DNA from: Blakeslea trispora
Lineage: Eukaryota > Mucoromycota > Mucoromycetes > Mucorales > Choanephoraceae
NCBI GenBank assembly: GCA_025331445.1
Contig: JAIWNE010000002.1
Coordinates: forward strand, 248,001 to 312,000
DNA: 64,000 bases
Reading direction: 5' to 3'
Notes under the pieces: model-generated
Told to the model about the DNA's origin: nothing
Database searches by the model: none
What the model saw: the letters and a program-made list of their open reading frames with translations, nothing else
Made by a program: the position numbers and the translations under genes
In this document: piece by piece, positions 21,762-33,798 of the stretch
How positions within the stretch are numbered: position 1 is the stretch's first letter
Layout of the letters: every line of letters begins with the position of its first letter

Positions 21762-24147
21762 TCAATTGTTGTTTGTAGCTGCGTTATAACTCCAGTCATT
21801 AAATGGTGCAGCAACTAATTGCTGTTGCTGTTGCTGTTGTTGCTGTTGTTGTTGTTGTTGTAATTGCTGCTGCTGTTGTTGTTGTAATTGAAATAATTGT
21901 TTATGTTGAAGTTCTTGTTCTTGTTGAATGAGAGAAACAGGGTTTTTCTCTACAAAAGTAGTATTTGCTTTAGGTAACTGTCTGAGAACAGGCGAAGGCA
22001 GTAAATAACGAGGCTTATAACGATTGATAAAAGCAGTAGGGCTTTTGTGATAGATAGAAGCGAGTGAGCCAACATGAAGTAGTAACTCATCCAAGAAGTG
22101 AGGGTCCAGATTATCGCTTTCTGTCGTAATGGCTGGCTTATCAGATAAGACAACTGCTTTGGCTGCAGTAGGGTCTGTTGAGAGTAGACGCCAATAGATA
22201 TAACCACGATCACGTAAATCAGGATTGTCTACTTCTTCTGTTGCCCATTTGAGTACCTTGGGTACTAATTCCTGGCCTGCAGTAGGTCTTTGTACAAACA
22301 ACTTGACAGTAGCTGTCAACAAAGCCAATTGTACCTATCAAAGTATGTCAATATGGATTAAGGAATAGAAAAAAAAACCCTTTTCTTTACCTCATAAGGT
22401 TCTTCTAAAAACGTATATAAAAAGTCATCTAGTAGTTGATCTGCATTCTCAATTCTGTCTGCATATTGCCCAATAATCCAAATCATAGATGCCTTTGCCT
22501 CTGGTTCATCCAAGTCATCCAGATTTTCACATAATGTAGCAATAATACTTTCATATTGATTAGGGTATTTTCTAAAGATATCCTAATAATAACAACATTA
22601 ATTACATAACAGCAGATAGGCTGAAGCATACGTTACTCGAATGACAATAATGGCTTCTTGTACTACATAATTGACCTTGGTTTGAATGAGTTCTAAAAGA
22701 GCCGAAATACAACGATCAGCAGCAGATTCAATCTTAACAGCCAATCGACCAATCGCTCGTACTGATTTTCGTACAAAATCAACATCAACTTCAGCAGCGT
22801 ATTCCTTCAGTTCATTCAAGACAACATCCACATTGCGTTCATTAGCCAATCGGAAGATGATTTCCAATTTACCCAGTTTGACACAAATAGGATCATCGTA
22901 TTTACAGAAAAAGACTTTGATATCATTCTTTAAGATTTCAGGTCGACGTTGAATGATGAGCTGTATGTTGCGTAGTGCCACATACTGAACCTCGTAACCA
23001 GAAGCCAATAAAGTCACTATAGATAAACATAAGTTTAATTTTCATTGAATTGTGTGTTTCATGCTGTTTACCTAAAGGAGGACCTAGCTTTCTACATAAC
23101 TGATTGATTTCATCATCATTGCTCATATAGTTCATTAGGTACATCATAACTTTGGTGGCAGTCAAGACAACAGCTGAATTAGCATGTTGAAGGCGAGGAG
23201 AGATACGCTCTGCCAACATTTCCGCATCACCAGGCTCCTGTGGTACATAATACATTAAGGCTTCTAAAATAGATGTCTGTCCCCATCTTTGGTTTACATG
23301 TAAGTGGATTGATGTATAATGAAAATAATGCGTTTCTTACTCTGAGCATTCGCCTAAAGCAGCCACTAGTTTACTGGCAATCGAATGATTCAATCTCAAT
23401 TGAATACTGTCTGACCTTTCCGAGATCTCGGTCAATGCAGCAACAGCATTGGCTACTACCTAAGCTAGAGTAAGTCCGTAATTCTCTCTTCATTCAAGGT
23501 TTACATACAGTAGGATTAGGATCGGCCAACAAATCTCTCAACATATCTACAAAATGTTCACTTTCAACCAAGACTCGATCATACATGTATAGCTTGGCGA
23601 CACAGGTAGCTGCCGTTTTTCGCACATAAGGATCTCTATCTCTCAAGCTGTGTCGAAGAGGATCTACTAGGACATCCACAATCTTCTCTACTTGAATGTA
23701 TCCCATTGTACGAATAGCCAAAGCTCTAATTAGAGGATTGGGATCTTCTACATCCTATCCATAAATTGAGTATCATATGCTTACCCCTTTTTATTTTGTT
23801 CCTACTTTACTTTGATAAACATGGAAATAGCCATCACAGCCATATCTGGCTTGGTACGAGCATAATTGATGATATAGAGATAGACCATCTTTTTGATTTC
23901 CAAGACTGGCACTTGCATCACATTCAAGATATCAGGAAATAAAGGCGACATATCATTGCCCATAGTCATGTTGGCTACAATCTTCTTCATCACTGTCTTC
24001 TTTCGAAGATGTTTCTGGTCACGCTTTTCGGACGTAAGCTCGGCTCGGAGTTCCTGAATTTTGCCTATCACAAGTGAGTCAATAAAAAGAAAATAGCTTA
24101 TAAAGAAATATGAATGCACCTCTTTGAAAATACTTTGCATCAGACAT
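21762..24147 (-). CDS. APL2: Beta subunit of clathrin adaptor complex (AP-1 type beta-adaptin)
   Basis: Eight exons, 24147-24120, 24064-23811, 23754-23509, 23459-23341, 23286-23072, 23016-22637, 22582-22391 and 22334-21762, give 668 residues. The start [19 protein letters not shown] and blocks such as [49 protein letters not shown] and RYLLPSP match the beta-adaptin trunk, an alpha-solenoid. The C terminus ends in Gln-rich runs (21820-21895) and has no ear domain, as in fungal AP-1 beta. It acts in clathrin-coated vesicle formation at the trans-Golgi or endosomes. The sequence resembles both AP-1 and AP-2 beta, and the absent ear favours AP-1, so the gene symbol is provisional. The first exon is 28 nt. 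Confidence 0.92.
21820..21895. repeat. Glutamine-codon repeat in beta-adaptin
   Basis: A mixed TTG/CTG trinucleotide run (plus strand) encodes interrupted polyglutamine near the C terminus of the beta-adaptin on the minus strand. It is likely length-variable between strains. Confidence 0.9.
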
Positions 24148-24617
24148 GGTGAATAAACAGATAGAGAGAAAAAAAAAAGAAAGTAAAATGAAATAATTTA
24201 GGCAATAGCCAATCAAATAAATGTTTACCATGAGAATGACGGAGTTTCATTTGGTTGCCATAAATTCATGTCAACCCTGATTGGCTAAAAAATTAACACA
24301 TTGATCTCCCGTTCAGGTAAAAGCAACCCTACTTCAAGCACCTTATTATCCCCCTCTTAACCGAACGTTGTCACTATACTAGGTAAAGCAATGAACGAAC
24401 ATCATCCTCTACTCCTTTCAGTTCACCTCCCTCCCACTCTCTCTCCTTGTGCTCGATCATGATCCATTCAATAGCGCCCAACAGATGGATGGATGGATGG
24501 ATGGATTGAAAGTGCTGGATACTTGGAGGATGAAACTTTGAATTTAGTTAGACATGACTAACATTTTATTTTCATTCTACCTTTACACCTCTACTTCAAC
24601 ACTATCAACATAACAGA
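24148..24617. promoter_or_regulatory. Divergent promoter between beta-adaptin and eL34 genes
   Basis: The 470-nt region has two CCAAT-type words in opposite orientation, AGCCAATCA (24207-24215) and CTGATTGGCT (24278-24287). A GGAT tetranucleotide run (24484-24507) and CT-rich stretches lie near 24410-24450, toward eL34. The CCAAT words suggest NF-Y/HAP control. That is inference from sequence only. Confidence 0.55.
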
Positions 24618-25067
24618 ATGGCTCAAAGACTTACCTACAGACGTCGTCTTTCTTACAACACTCGTTCCAACCGTGTTAAGGCCGTAAAGACTCCCGGTAA
24701 AGATCAGCAATAACATCCGCTTGATGTTTTTTTTTATGTTTACCTTTTTCTTTTTAGGTGGTAACCTCGTCTACCAATACCAAAAGAAGCCTGTCAAGGC
24801 TCCTCGTTGTGGTGACTGTGGTGAAACCCTCGCTGGTGTAAGTAATTTTTTTATTGTTGCAACAATAGAGGTAACTTAATTTTTTTTTCTTGATAGATCA
24901 AGGCCCTCCGTGCCCGTGAATTCGCCACTGTCTCCAAGACCAACAAGCACGTCTCTCGTGCCTACGGTGGTTCTCGTTGTGCTCACTGTGTCAGAAACCG
25001 CATCGTTCGTGCTTTCTTGATCGAAGAACAAAAGATCGTCAAGAAGGTCCTCAAGGCTCAAAAATAA
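24618..25067 (+). CDS. RPL34: 60S ribosomal protein eL34
   Basis: Three exons, 24618-24696, 24758-24837 and 24897-25067, give 109 residues. The protein starts [18 protein letters not shown] and continues with [19 protein letters not shown]. It carries the family's four-cysteine zinc site as CGDC (CGDCGETL) and CAHC ([11 protein letters not shown]), and ends in a Lys-rich tail. This is a highly conserved structural protein of the large ribosomal subunit. Codon use is noticeably C-richer (CTC, GTC, CGT) than in neighbouring genes, as expected for a very highly expressed gene. Because exons are short, the gene is easily missed by ORF length filters. It is divergent from the beta-adaptin gene. 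Confidence 0.97.
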
Positions 25068-25800
25068 ATTCTAGTTGATTTTTTGAATTAAAGCATAAAC
25101 ACTTGATTTGGCCACAACACACAACATATTTGTTTCTTTTGTTTGGTTTTTTCTAGTTCTGGTTGTTTTTCTAATTAGAGTAAGAAGCTGACATTCCACT
25201 GTTTATTTAAAAAGAGGGGGGGGGGGAACACTTTAGCCTTGCTTAAACGAATATGCGTTGTTGAAAGATTTCAATATCAAAAAAAAATTGTCTTGCTTCC
25301 CTTATGATTATTTGGTTTTCAAAGTGAGTACAAGCCTGCTTTTGAGCTTTCCTTCTTGCCATCCATAAAAATAACTAGAGCAAATGAAGATATAGAATTC
25401 AGGTCAAGATTAGGCAAATCCATACAAGATAAATGAGTCCTCTTGAGGACAGATAACAAGGAAGCTATGTTTTCATTTCCCTAGTCAATTTGGGGCATTC
25501 AGATTGTAAGGAAGAATTGGGTTTATTTTAGGATTTCAGTCTGTTGCGCACTTAATTTCAGCACTTGCTTCCTTCCTCTCTGTTGTAAATATGCAACCAG
25601 AAGGGTTTGTTAAAGAGAGGGCTTGTTATTCACTTATGAGTCCTCTATTTTGAGAAATGGTGTGTACACACTCTTCCTCTTCTCCAAAATAAGAATGTTG
25701 CACGAGTTTCTTTTTGATCAGCATTAAAGTATATGAATTGATGAGAGGGGGGAGGGCGAAATTTGATCTTCCGTTCCTTTCTTTTTCTTTTTAATTTATT
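25068..25800. other. Intergenic spacer
   Basis: eL34 3' flank (AATTAAAGCATAAA near 25085) followed by about 600 nt without coding signs. An 11-nt G run lies at 25216-25226 and a G-rich word at 25744-25757, just upstream of the transporter gene. No gene is seen. Confidence 0.5.
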
Positions 25801-27417
25801 ATGATTGTTTGGCCATCTTTTGACTTGAACTTGGCCTTATCATTCATATCTGCCTTGGTTGTTGCCAATATATCCGGACCGCAGTATATATACCCTACCT
25901 ATGGAAGTGCACTCAATGATCGTTTTCAATGGACAGCTGTTGAAAACAGTGTGGTAAGCACAGCTTGCTTTGTAGGTATTTCTTTCTCAGGTCCTTTATG
26001 TGCTTGGATGCTTGAAAGCCTTGGTACTACCATGTAAGAAGAAAAAAAAAGAATAAATGGATAATCATAGTGTGGTGGTTTATTGTTATTTAGAACACTT
26101 CGAATTTCCTCAGTCTTGTTATTCCTTGGACCATTTTTAGTGGCTCAGACGTATATGGGTCGATTACCTGACAGCTTTATTCTATGTGCTATCTATTTAG
26201 CTTTTACTGGTATCGGTGGTGCTGCTGCATTCTTGTGCGCCTTGGACTCACAGGTATAGTTCATTGGATTAATGTTTGTCAGAGCGATGAATAACACATA
26301 CATAGTCTCAAAACTTCAAGAAAAGTCGTGGGCTCAGTATGGGTTTGACGACTGCTTCAGTAGGCATTTGTGGTGTTGTGTTTTCCCAAATCAATGATTT
26401 TCTATTTGCATCAGAAACAGACAACAATACATACCGATTCTTGATGTTCCTGTCCATCACAACAGCTACAGGCGTCATGATAGGTTCTTTCTTTCTGGGG
26501 CCTATTCAACAAGATGAACCCATCTATGAACAGATCTTTCCAAGCCAAAGAGTACATCATGTCCATACAAACGATCTATCCATGCTAGATGATGATGAAG
26601 AAGATGAAAAAGGTCAAGAGACCGAATTGATGAATTGGGATGGCCATAGTACGGCAGTAGACATGATACAAGATGAGATAAGCACAACAGTGTCAGGCAT
26701 TGCCTTGGTATTGAATCCTATAGGATTCAGTTTGTTTGTTACTCTCTTTGTTGTCATTGGTATAGGCTATGTCTATCTGGCAAACATCAGTCAGTTGCTA
26801 CATGCTGTTTCGGATCATGCAAGTCAGCATGATCGAAATCTGCACATCACTTTGTTTAGTCTGGGTAATTGTGGCTCTCGAGTTCTTTTTGGAGCATTGA
26901 GCGATCAGTTAAAAAACAAATATGGCATTCATCGGATCTGGGTGTTCGTGTATGCAGTGATTAGTCTGTTTTTTGTGCTATTCTACATTGTCTATAGCTC
27001 TGAAATGACATTAGAAGCTTTCAAATTATGTACATTCATGGTCTCTATGTCTTATGGTATTCTTTTTGGAGTAGGACCTACAGTAACTACAGAATTTGGT
27101 ATTTATGTAAGAAAGAAAAGAAATGTATAAGCTCTATCTATTGACATTTCTTTTTCAAGGTATTTGCTCGTAATTGGGGTTTACTACTCTATGCTCCTGC
27201 TTTTGGTAGTCAGCTATTTAATTTATTGTTTGGTATATTGTATGGAAGAGAGTCAGAGAGACAAGGCTCACATGTCTGTCATGGATCCAGCTGTTATAAT
27301 GGCACTTTTTATGTTGCCATTTTTTGGGTTCTAGTAGCACTTGGTGTCTTGCTGTCTGCTGTTTACAGAACTGGCTTACATAGACCTCGCCAGATTATAG
27401 ATCAAAAACTGCATTAA
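25801..27417 (+). CDS. Major facilitator transporter, MCH1-like
   Basis: Four exons, 25801-26033, 26094-26253, 26306-27106 and 27160-27417, give 483 residues. Hydrophobic segments on both sides of a long acidic cytoplasmic loop (MLDDDEEDEKGQETE) fit the 6+6 transmembrane fold of the major facilitator superfamily. Blocks such as NISQLLHAVSD, LFSLGNCGSRVLFGALSDQL and TVTTEFGIYVFARNWG resemble yeast Mch1 and plant nodulin-like transporters of the NFD4 group. Mch1 is called a monocarboxylate-transporter homologue, but its substrate is not established, so I give none. It is probably vacuolar or plasma membrane. Intron lengths are 52-60 nt. Confidence 0.85.
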
Positions 27418-27582
27418 ACATTAAAACATATCTGAATAGCGCATCAAGGGACTTCTAAAATCTTAGAGCTATTCTTTATTCTTTGGACATTTTCCAAAGT
27501 AGATTGTTCTTAATGTATATATATATACACAAATAGCATTTTGAATTACAAAAAGAAATATACATTTACAATAAGACAACAT

Positions 27583-28842
27583 TTACTTCCTCTGCCTTCC
27601 TTTCATTTTCATCAAGCAGTTGCTACAATACCATTTACCTTTTGGTACTGTCTTTAGATCAACACAAGCCAAATGAAACCATTCAATCTCACACTATAGA
27701 ACGAAATATCAGCTTGATATCAACAGGAGAATTGAGACTACCTACATCTGTGTTATCGCAAGCAACCATTTCGCCATAAGACACCTGTTGACAATAACAA
27801 TAAAGAGGTTCATTAGGATCAATAGGCAAATCAACAGGAACAACACTATGAGAGATATGTATTAGATGTAGTTGCATTCCCTTTGACCTAGACGCTTTAC
27901 GTTTTGGGTTTTCCATTGCCATTTTTGTTGTAGGTATATTTCATCTTTTCTTTTTCTATGCTCTTGGATGACTTTGACTTTTCGAGTGTTTGTGTACGAG
28001 CCAAAGGGGGAGGAGTACTGCCACCTGTAGTCGTGTCTTTTGTTTTTCGCTCTAGGAAAACAATGTATCAATATGTATAACAATAGAGTGAAACAGTTCT
28101 AACCCTACTTTTGCTCACTGTATAAACAGAAGAGTATGATTAGCATGAAAGCAATAAAACAGAACGTTAAACTCACTTTTCTTTTCACCTTTAAGCTCTT
28201 TTCGCTCTCTATCTAGCAATCTTTTAGTTGCTCTGTCTCTCACGTCAACTCCTTCTTTTAGACTGCGTGCCGAAGGCTGTAATCCTGGTAATGTTGTAAT
28301 TCTGCTATCACCCACCATTTGATCCTCTTCAAACTTAACCAAATCTGCATCTAAGCGGTTACAGTGACGATCTACCTTTTATTTTTATTTTTGTCAAATG
28401 ATAAAAGTAAAGAGTATGTTAGAGACACTTACTGCATCAAACGTAGATTTTGCTAGTGCCACTTTCTCTTCTCCTCTTTTCAATGTTTCTGTTAGGACTT
28501 TGATAAAGTCTTTCAATCTGTCTAGCCGAGTGTTGGAATCCATATCTTTGATGTGATCAATCAGCTCAATAGCATGTTTAGATACTGTGCTTAATAATTC
28601 TAAACAAGGGTAAGAACACCAGATAAAGTAGGCTTCAGTCTTTGCTACCTTGGGCATATCCATCTAATTCTCTCATAAGGGTAAAGTTTCTTTGTAAATC
28701 AAGCGGCACTGCCTCAATGGCTAGTTTAACATGGATTAGTCTTTGACAAGCAGTTGCACTTTTTTGGTACTGTACTGTCTATGTAATCATCGAGATAGAC
28801 TAAGTTGTCAAACTGCTTTGCTGTTGTATGCGTAGACTTCAT
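27583..28842 (-). CDS. ING-family PHD-finger chromatin protein
   Basis: Eight exons give 291 residues: 28842-28776, 28720-28649, 28599-28433, 28375-28177, 28117-28109, 28051-27901, 27845-27746, 27693-27583. The N-terminal ING domain reads [19 protein letters not shown] and [20 protein letters not shown]. The C-terminal PHD finger has the C4HC3 ligands in [26 protein letters not shown] and WYCSNC. A basic tail (KMKGRQRK) follows, as in phosphoinositide-binding regions. ING proteins read H3K4me3 within histone acetyltransferase or deacetylase complexes (Yng1, Yng2 and Pho23 in yeast). I cannot choose between these. The fifth exon is only 9 nt; skipping it also keeps the frame but would leave a 125-nt intron, double the local norm. 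Confidence 0.9.
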
Positions 28843-30735
28843 GCTAAATTACACACGCACACCAAAAAAAAGAAGAAAAAAGAGGGTGGTATCAAAGAAA
28901 AAGAGGGAAAAAATTATACATTCAAGAGGCTGATGTTCAAAAAGTTAAGATGCGGATAAACAATCGTTTAAACCTCGCTATCGGAATCTGAAGACGGGGC
29001 TTTTGTAACTGGGGTTACTCAACCAGTAATAAGCGATATGATTGGGCACTGTTGGTCAATAAAAGCTGTTATGACCATCGCTCATTTAAGCTTTTGCACA
29101 ATGATTTTTGATGAGTGGGCCCATAAAGAACATTACTAAAAATTACAAAACATCAAAATTCACCCTTTCTTCTACCAAAGAGATCTGATAAGAAAAATTC
29201 AGTGATTGCAAGCTTGTTTGACTACAAATAAGAAACGAAAGTTAGTCAGGCAATCAAGCTAATGAAGTAAGACTTGTCTCAGGAACGAAGCCAGTAACGC
29301 CTTGCAATTCTTACAAGGACCAGGAGTTCACTTAAGCAACGCTGTTAGAAAAGGAAATGAAAGACATGCTCTCGAGTAACATCGTTCTAACTGAGCAATT
29401 TAAGGACTTCTGACTTGCTTGACATAATGGAGAAAGTCCTTCTGAAAACGAAAAAGTGCCCTCTTTATGGAATCAAGTTTGTGGTTCCAAGGCAATATTT
29501 TTTTTATGTAAAACCTATCAGCAGTATATGTTTTGAGGCATATGAAATAACTTACCCCCTGCTATAAGCAAAAGAAAGTTTGGGAAGGGAGACCAGAAGA
29601 AGTATCAAGATCAAATTTGGTTGTTATCGTTTGTCTATATAAATCAAGCTTTTGATCCCATTTGTTCTTTCAAAAGCTTAGCTTTCTCTAAAGAAAGAAA
29701 ACTGTCCACCTTAGAAGGTTTCTTGTTATTGTTTCCTCGGCAATGAATTCGATAATTTTTTTTGGTGAGTAACGTTCACTCCACATACAAAACAATCTAA
29801 CGTGTTCAACTCGATAACAAACAAGTAGTCTGATATTGAGATAAAAACATGTTACATCCATATCAAAGGGGTCTTTTGATATGTGTTTGTGATCTTTAAA
29901 GGGAATCACTAAGCTGCATTGATTGCTCTAACACAATTTGAGTTATTGTCAAAAAAGGAATTTTGGGCAACAGTTATAGCAAAGAGCAACTTTTCTCTTG
30001 CAAAAGACCGGCAAAAGAAGAAAAGCGAGCAGAGCCACTTTCCCCCTATAAGTTCAAAACCATGACATTTCTGTATTAATATCAAGTGTGTATCGCAAGA
30101 TCATCATGAATGAGAAATACCGATTAACAAAATACAAAACATAGTAACATTTGGACTCAACGCGCTGCCAAGAGCGAAAAGCGTATCAAGACATACGAAG
30201 ATTTTATCATACAGAAGGTAAAAGCTATTTCTTATCTTGACTCATAACAGCAGCACCCATAAACCTCTATCTTCACTCTATTTAGAAAAACAGAGAGAAA
30301 CTAAAACAAACTACATCCAAAGATATTGCTGCTGAGAGTGCTCCTGGTCTAAGTCGAGAGCGACCTCTTGAAGATATAAGTTCCCGAGAGCGAGTTGAAG
30401 ACAGTAAAAAGTTAGCAATATCTGTTGGAGGTCAATCTGCAAAGCCTCTCCGTAAGCCTCTGAAGATCAAATCTATTACAGACACGAGTTGGCTTTGATA
30501 AAGAAAAACAGTCTGTAAGTCGCTGAAGCAGAAGCAGCACTGTCGCGCCAGAACTTCACTATTGCCAAGAATAAAGAAGATGTTTAGAATGCGTACAGAT
30601 GTTTGCAAGATAACAAGAATGTGGTGATAAGCTTGTACCAGAACTCAAGGATGAAAAAGGGCGACATGAGAAGAGAAGTGTTTATGAAGAAGTCAAAAGA
30701 CCGTGTTTGTGCTTGAGAATGTCTTTAATTGAATC
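28843..30735. other. Gene-poor region with repeat debris
   Basis: The first 60 nt are ING 5' flank. A dispersed repeat lies at 28986-29103. From 29104 to 30735 I find only short random ORFs and weak intron-like signals. Some sequence at 30150-30735 may be the decayed N-terminal part of the TnpB/Fanzor-like element that follows, but no motif is recognisable. Confidence 0.4.
28986..29103 (+). repeat. Dispersed repeat, copy B (related to 2598-2716)
   Basis: This is the plus-strand counterpart of the copy at 2598-2716. The shared core runs from GGGGCT through ATTGG-CACTGTT-TCAATAAAA to CTCATTTAAG-TTTTGCA. The preserved frame again gives YDW-x-LL-x-NK-x-CY and RSFK-x-LH. Confidence 0.6.
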
Positions 30736-31209
30736 CTAAGGCAGAAGCAGTTGGTTACGATGATTGGTAATAAAGCTATGCGTGTCGGCTCCAGAATTAA
30801 ACGACACTTGCGTTATGGCGGTACTCAGAAACAGGATAACCATACCCATTGTATAACAGTCATCATTACCAACAGAAACAACAAGTCGCAAACCTGTGTC
30901 TATTGCTTTCACAAACTTCAACATCCAAAACAGCTCATACAAGCGAAAGGCAAAACAGTGTATAGAAATATGAAAGGCGCATTCCATTGTTTGAACCCTG
31001 AATGCCCGTTTGTCAGGAACGGTCTTAGGGTAAATGCCCGTGACAAACTGTCTGCCCTTGCTATTGCCATTTCCGGAATTACAACTTTGCCGTTCCAACA
31101 AACTCTCCCTGCTTTCTCAAGAACCATCAGTCACTCTAACACTGAACTGCTCAACAAAACAGCATCCTTTTGTACAAGAAGCGGTGTATTGGCTGCACGC
31201 GAAGCTTGA
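30736..31209 (+). pseudogene. C-terminal fragment of a TnpB/Fanzor-like (RuvC plus zinc ribbon) transposon protein
   Basis: A 152-codon frame contains GSRIKRHLRYGG, then SQTCVYCFHKL (C-x2-C), FHCLNPECPF (C-x4-C) and RDKLSALAIAISG. The order matches the end of TnpB/Fanzor proteins. The four-cysteine zinc ribbon sits inside RuvC-III, followed by the last catalytic Asp (RD-x6-AI) and a helix. From memory this type is widespread in Mucoromycota. No RuvC-I or RuvC-II part is found upstream, and stops surround the segment, so it is a truncated relic. If RuvC-like, the ancestor was an RNA-guided nuclease-type protein. That functional link is inference. Confidence 0.5.
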
Positions 31210-31783
31210 TGAACAAGGTTGTAAGTGTTACATAAACTTCGACTGTCTTAAAGTGCTAGATCTTCTCTCTCTCCCCCCAGACATGACAGCCAAGTCGATC
31301 TGAATCGTGTAACCATGAGGATGAACAGGTCTATTGATTAGAGCAGTCAAAAGCCTTCTTCTTGTTCAGCTATTACACTACTGATATATTCCTTTTCCAG
31401 TGCGTGTATCATCCTCTGCAAGCTCTATCTATTTGTCTATAGACTAATTATTACCCTTCTCTCATTTTGACTGACATTGTTAAAGTAACTTTTGTTTTTC
31501 AATTCTGTAGCAAATCAAGTGAGTCTAATAATTCTCTCCTTTGGAATAGGAAAAAATACCTTACTAGCTTCTCCAACTACTTTATGTAATACGTAAACTA
31601 AGTATAAACACAAGTGAGCAAAGTACACACAAGAGGAAAAATCTGTACGCAAGGCCTTTTTCACTTTGAATTTATAAGAGTAGGCTTGACTGATTTATTG
31701 ATGTCTTTGAGTATATGTTACAATAAAGTATATATGCATATAAGTGTAATCTATAATATATGCTTATCTATGACCTATCAGAT
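31210..31783. other. Spacer downstream of the SOD gene
   Basis: No gene is seen. An AT-rich stretch with TATATA-type words at 31720-31760 flanks the SOD 3' end. Confidence 0.4.
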
Positions 31784-32507
31784 TTACTCAGTGTTGGCAA
31801 CTAAAGAAAAGGAAGTTAGAAATGTCAATCAACTCAATTAAGCTGTACTTACATCCAATAACACCACATGCCCAACGTTTTCCAGAGTTACCAGTCAATG
31901 GAGACATTGGGCTATTACCCAAACCGAGATCATCCTCATCAGCATGAATGGCAATACCACGACTAAATTGTATAGAAGACGTGTGACTAAAAGCAATTAG
32001 GGTTTATATCAGCTCACTTACCCTATAGCAGAGAACTTTCCGCTCAAAAAGATCAAGTCACTGGTAACTTCCATATGGGCTTTACCATGCTTGTCGGCAT
32101 AAACATTACCAAGATCACCAGCATGTCTTTTCTTGAATGTAACATCACCATGGGTTCTGTTGAACGGATTGAAGTGAGGGCCTGTCTTTTCGCAGCCTGT
32201 TTAAGGAAAAGTCAGTCAACTCAATCATCCCATCTTCATTTGTCTTTTTACCTTCAGCGAGATCTCCAAATTCATGAATATGGATACCATGTTTGCCTTC
32301 ACTAAGACCTTCAAAGTCAATGATGACATGAGTAGGAGAGTGATAATCTTTTTGAGTGAGCTTGACAGTGCCCAAAATGAGACCATTAGATTCAGTGTTG
32401 GCACCAAACATATAGGCAACAGCCTCAATGGGTTTAGCAACACTAACAGTAGTTCCAAAGAGAACAGCAGCTATGGCAGCAGTAGCAGTGAGTTTAGAAA
32501 AGAACAT
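31784..32507 (-). CDS. Secreted Cu/Zn superoxide dismutase
   Basis: Four exons, 32507-32252, 32196-32022, 31962-31853 and 31800-31784, give 185 residues. A clear signal peptide (start MFFSKLTATAAIAAVLFG, hydrophobic to about residue 24) indicates secretion. Copper and zinc ligands are visible in HGIHIHEFGD, GPHFNP, HAGDLGN and GIAIHADEDDLG. The disulfide cysteines are in EGCEKTG and RWACGVIG. It converts superoxide to oxygen and hydrogen peroxide at the cell surface, probably in defence or wall chemistry. The last exon is 17 nt and supplies the terminal FANTE. Without splicing, the frame would run past the donor into intron sequence. A TATA-like word (TATAAAAAG, minus strand, near 32565) lies about 60 nt upstream of the ATG, and CCAAT-type ATTGGCTGA is at 32635. 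Confidence 0.93.
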
Positions 32508-33798
32508 TGTTATTTAAATGGATGAGGAAGTAGAGAATAATGATTTTGATTAGATTCGAATTAGCTTTTTATATGTTTTTGTTATTCAATTGACAGCTGC
32601 CTTGTCTTTTGGCGCAGAAGGTCACATGTAGCTTATTGGCTGAGGAAACGAGGCAAAGACAAGAGAAACATGGTTCGGTAAACAAATGTTCATTCAAGCG
32701 CGATAAGTGCGTAGTCGTCTATTTATTTACAATCTCTGTGCTGAAATGAAATATGACACCAAACAAGATAGGTTTGATTATGATAGTCTATGCTGTCAAA
32801 GACAAGAAGATACATATGAAACTTGCTGAGAAATAAAATGTCTGAAGTTTTATGCTTTCTTTCTTTAAAAATAATCAAATCTAGAAATAACCTAGAGTTG
32901 TGTAACAAACAGAAAGACAAAGTTGAAAAAGTAGAAAAACGACTCTCATGACAGTCATCCCAAAGACAGTCATCACAGAGTCAGCCAATTTTACTATCAC
33001 GAGATAAAACAGTACGGCTTTGATTTTGACCAAAATCAGTGAGCCATCCCAGGGCAAGAGGCTAATACATGGCTTTATTGTTTGCTGAGACCTTTATTGT
33101 TATTTTATTGGATAGGCAAAATGAAGGAAGAAACGATTCACAAGCAGAAATTAATACATGAACCAGAAAATGTCTAGAATAGCTATGTATGTTTTTTTTC
33201 TCTTTTTTTTGGAAGCGTTACTTGATAATTTTCAATAGAAAGAAGGTGTATCCCAGTTCATGGTCAAGTCGGTCAATTCGACTTTACTAGTTGATAGGAT
33301 AAAAACTGATAGTAGACTAGTATTTTTTTTTTGGGATAAATCTATGTCCATATATTACTTTCTTTCTTTTCTTTTTCTTTCAATTTGAAAATTGCACTTC
33401 AGAATAAGAAGATTAACTCAGTTGATAAAACGGTTAGACCAAGTTGAGTTGAGGTTTAAGTAGGGTTTTCTTTAGTTGGCAATGAATGGTTCTTGTAGGA
33501 CGTGTTTTTAGATTTAGTTGTGTCAGTGATAGATCTAGATGTATAGTTGTATGTCTAAGCAAAGACTTGATTTACCAAAATTGCCTTGTTTCAGGGATAT
33601 GCTTGCGATTGACTTAACTTTTCTTAGGCATGGTGTTGCAAATAAACACAAAAAAGAACAAGAAGAGACTCTCTGACTAGAATATACAAAACTACATCAT
33701 TTTTTAACAGACACTGAATGAAAGGCTATATTAACCAAGATTTGAATTTTTTTTCTTTTTTTCTTTCTTTTTATTTTCTAAGTTTGACAACAATCTAA
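32508..33798. promoter_or_regulatory. Divergent region between SOD and SPO11
   Basis: The SOD promoter occupies the left part (TATA-like word near 32565, ATTGGCTGA at 32635). The rest is AT-rich without supported genes. A pyrimidine-rich leader (33744-33775) precedes SPO11. No repeats are noted. Confidence 0.5.
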
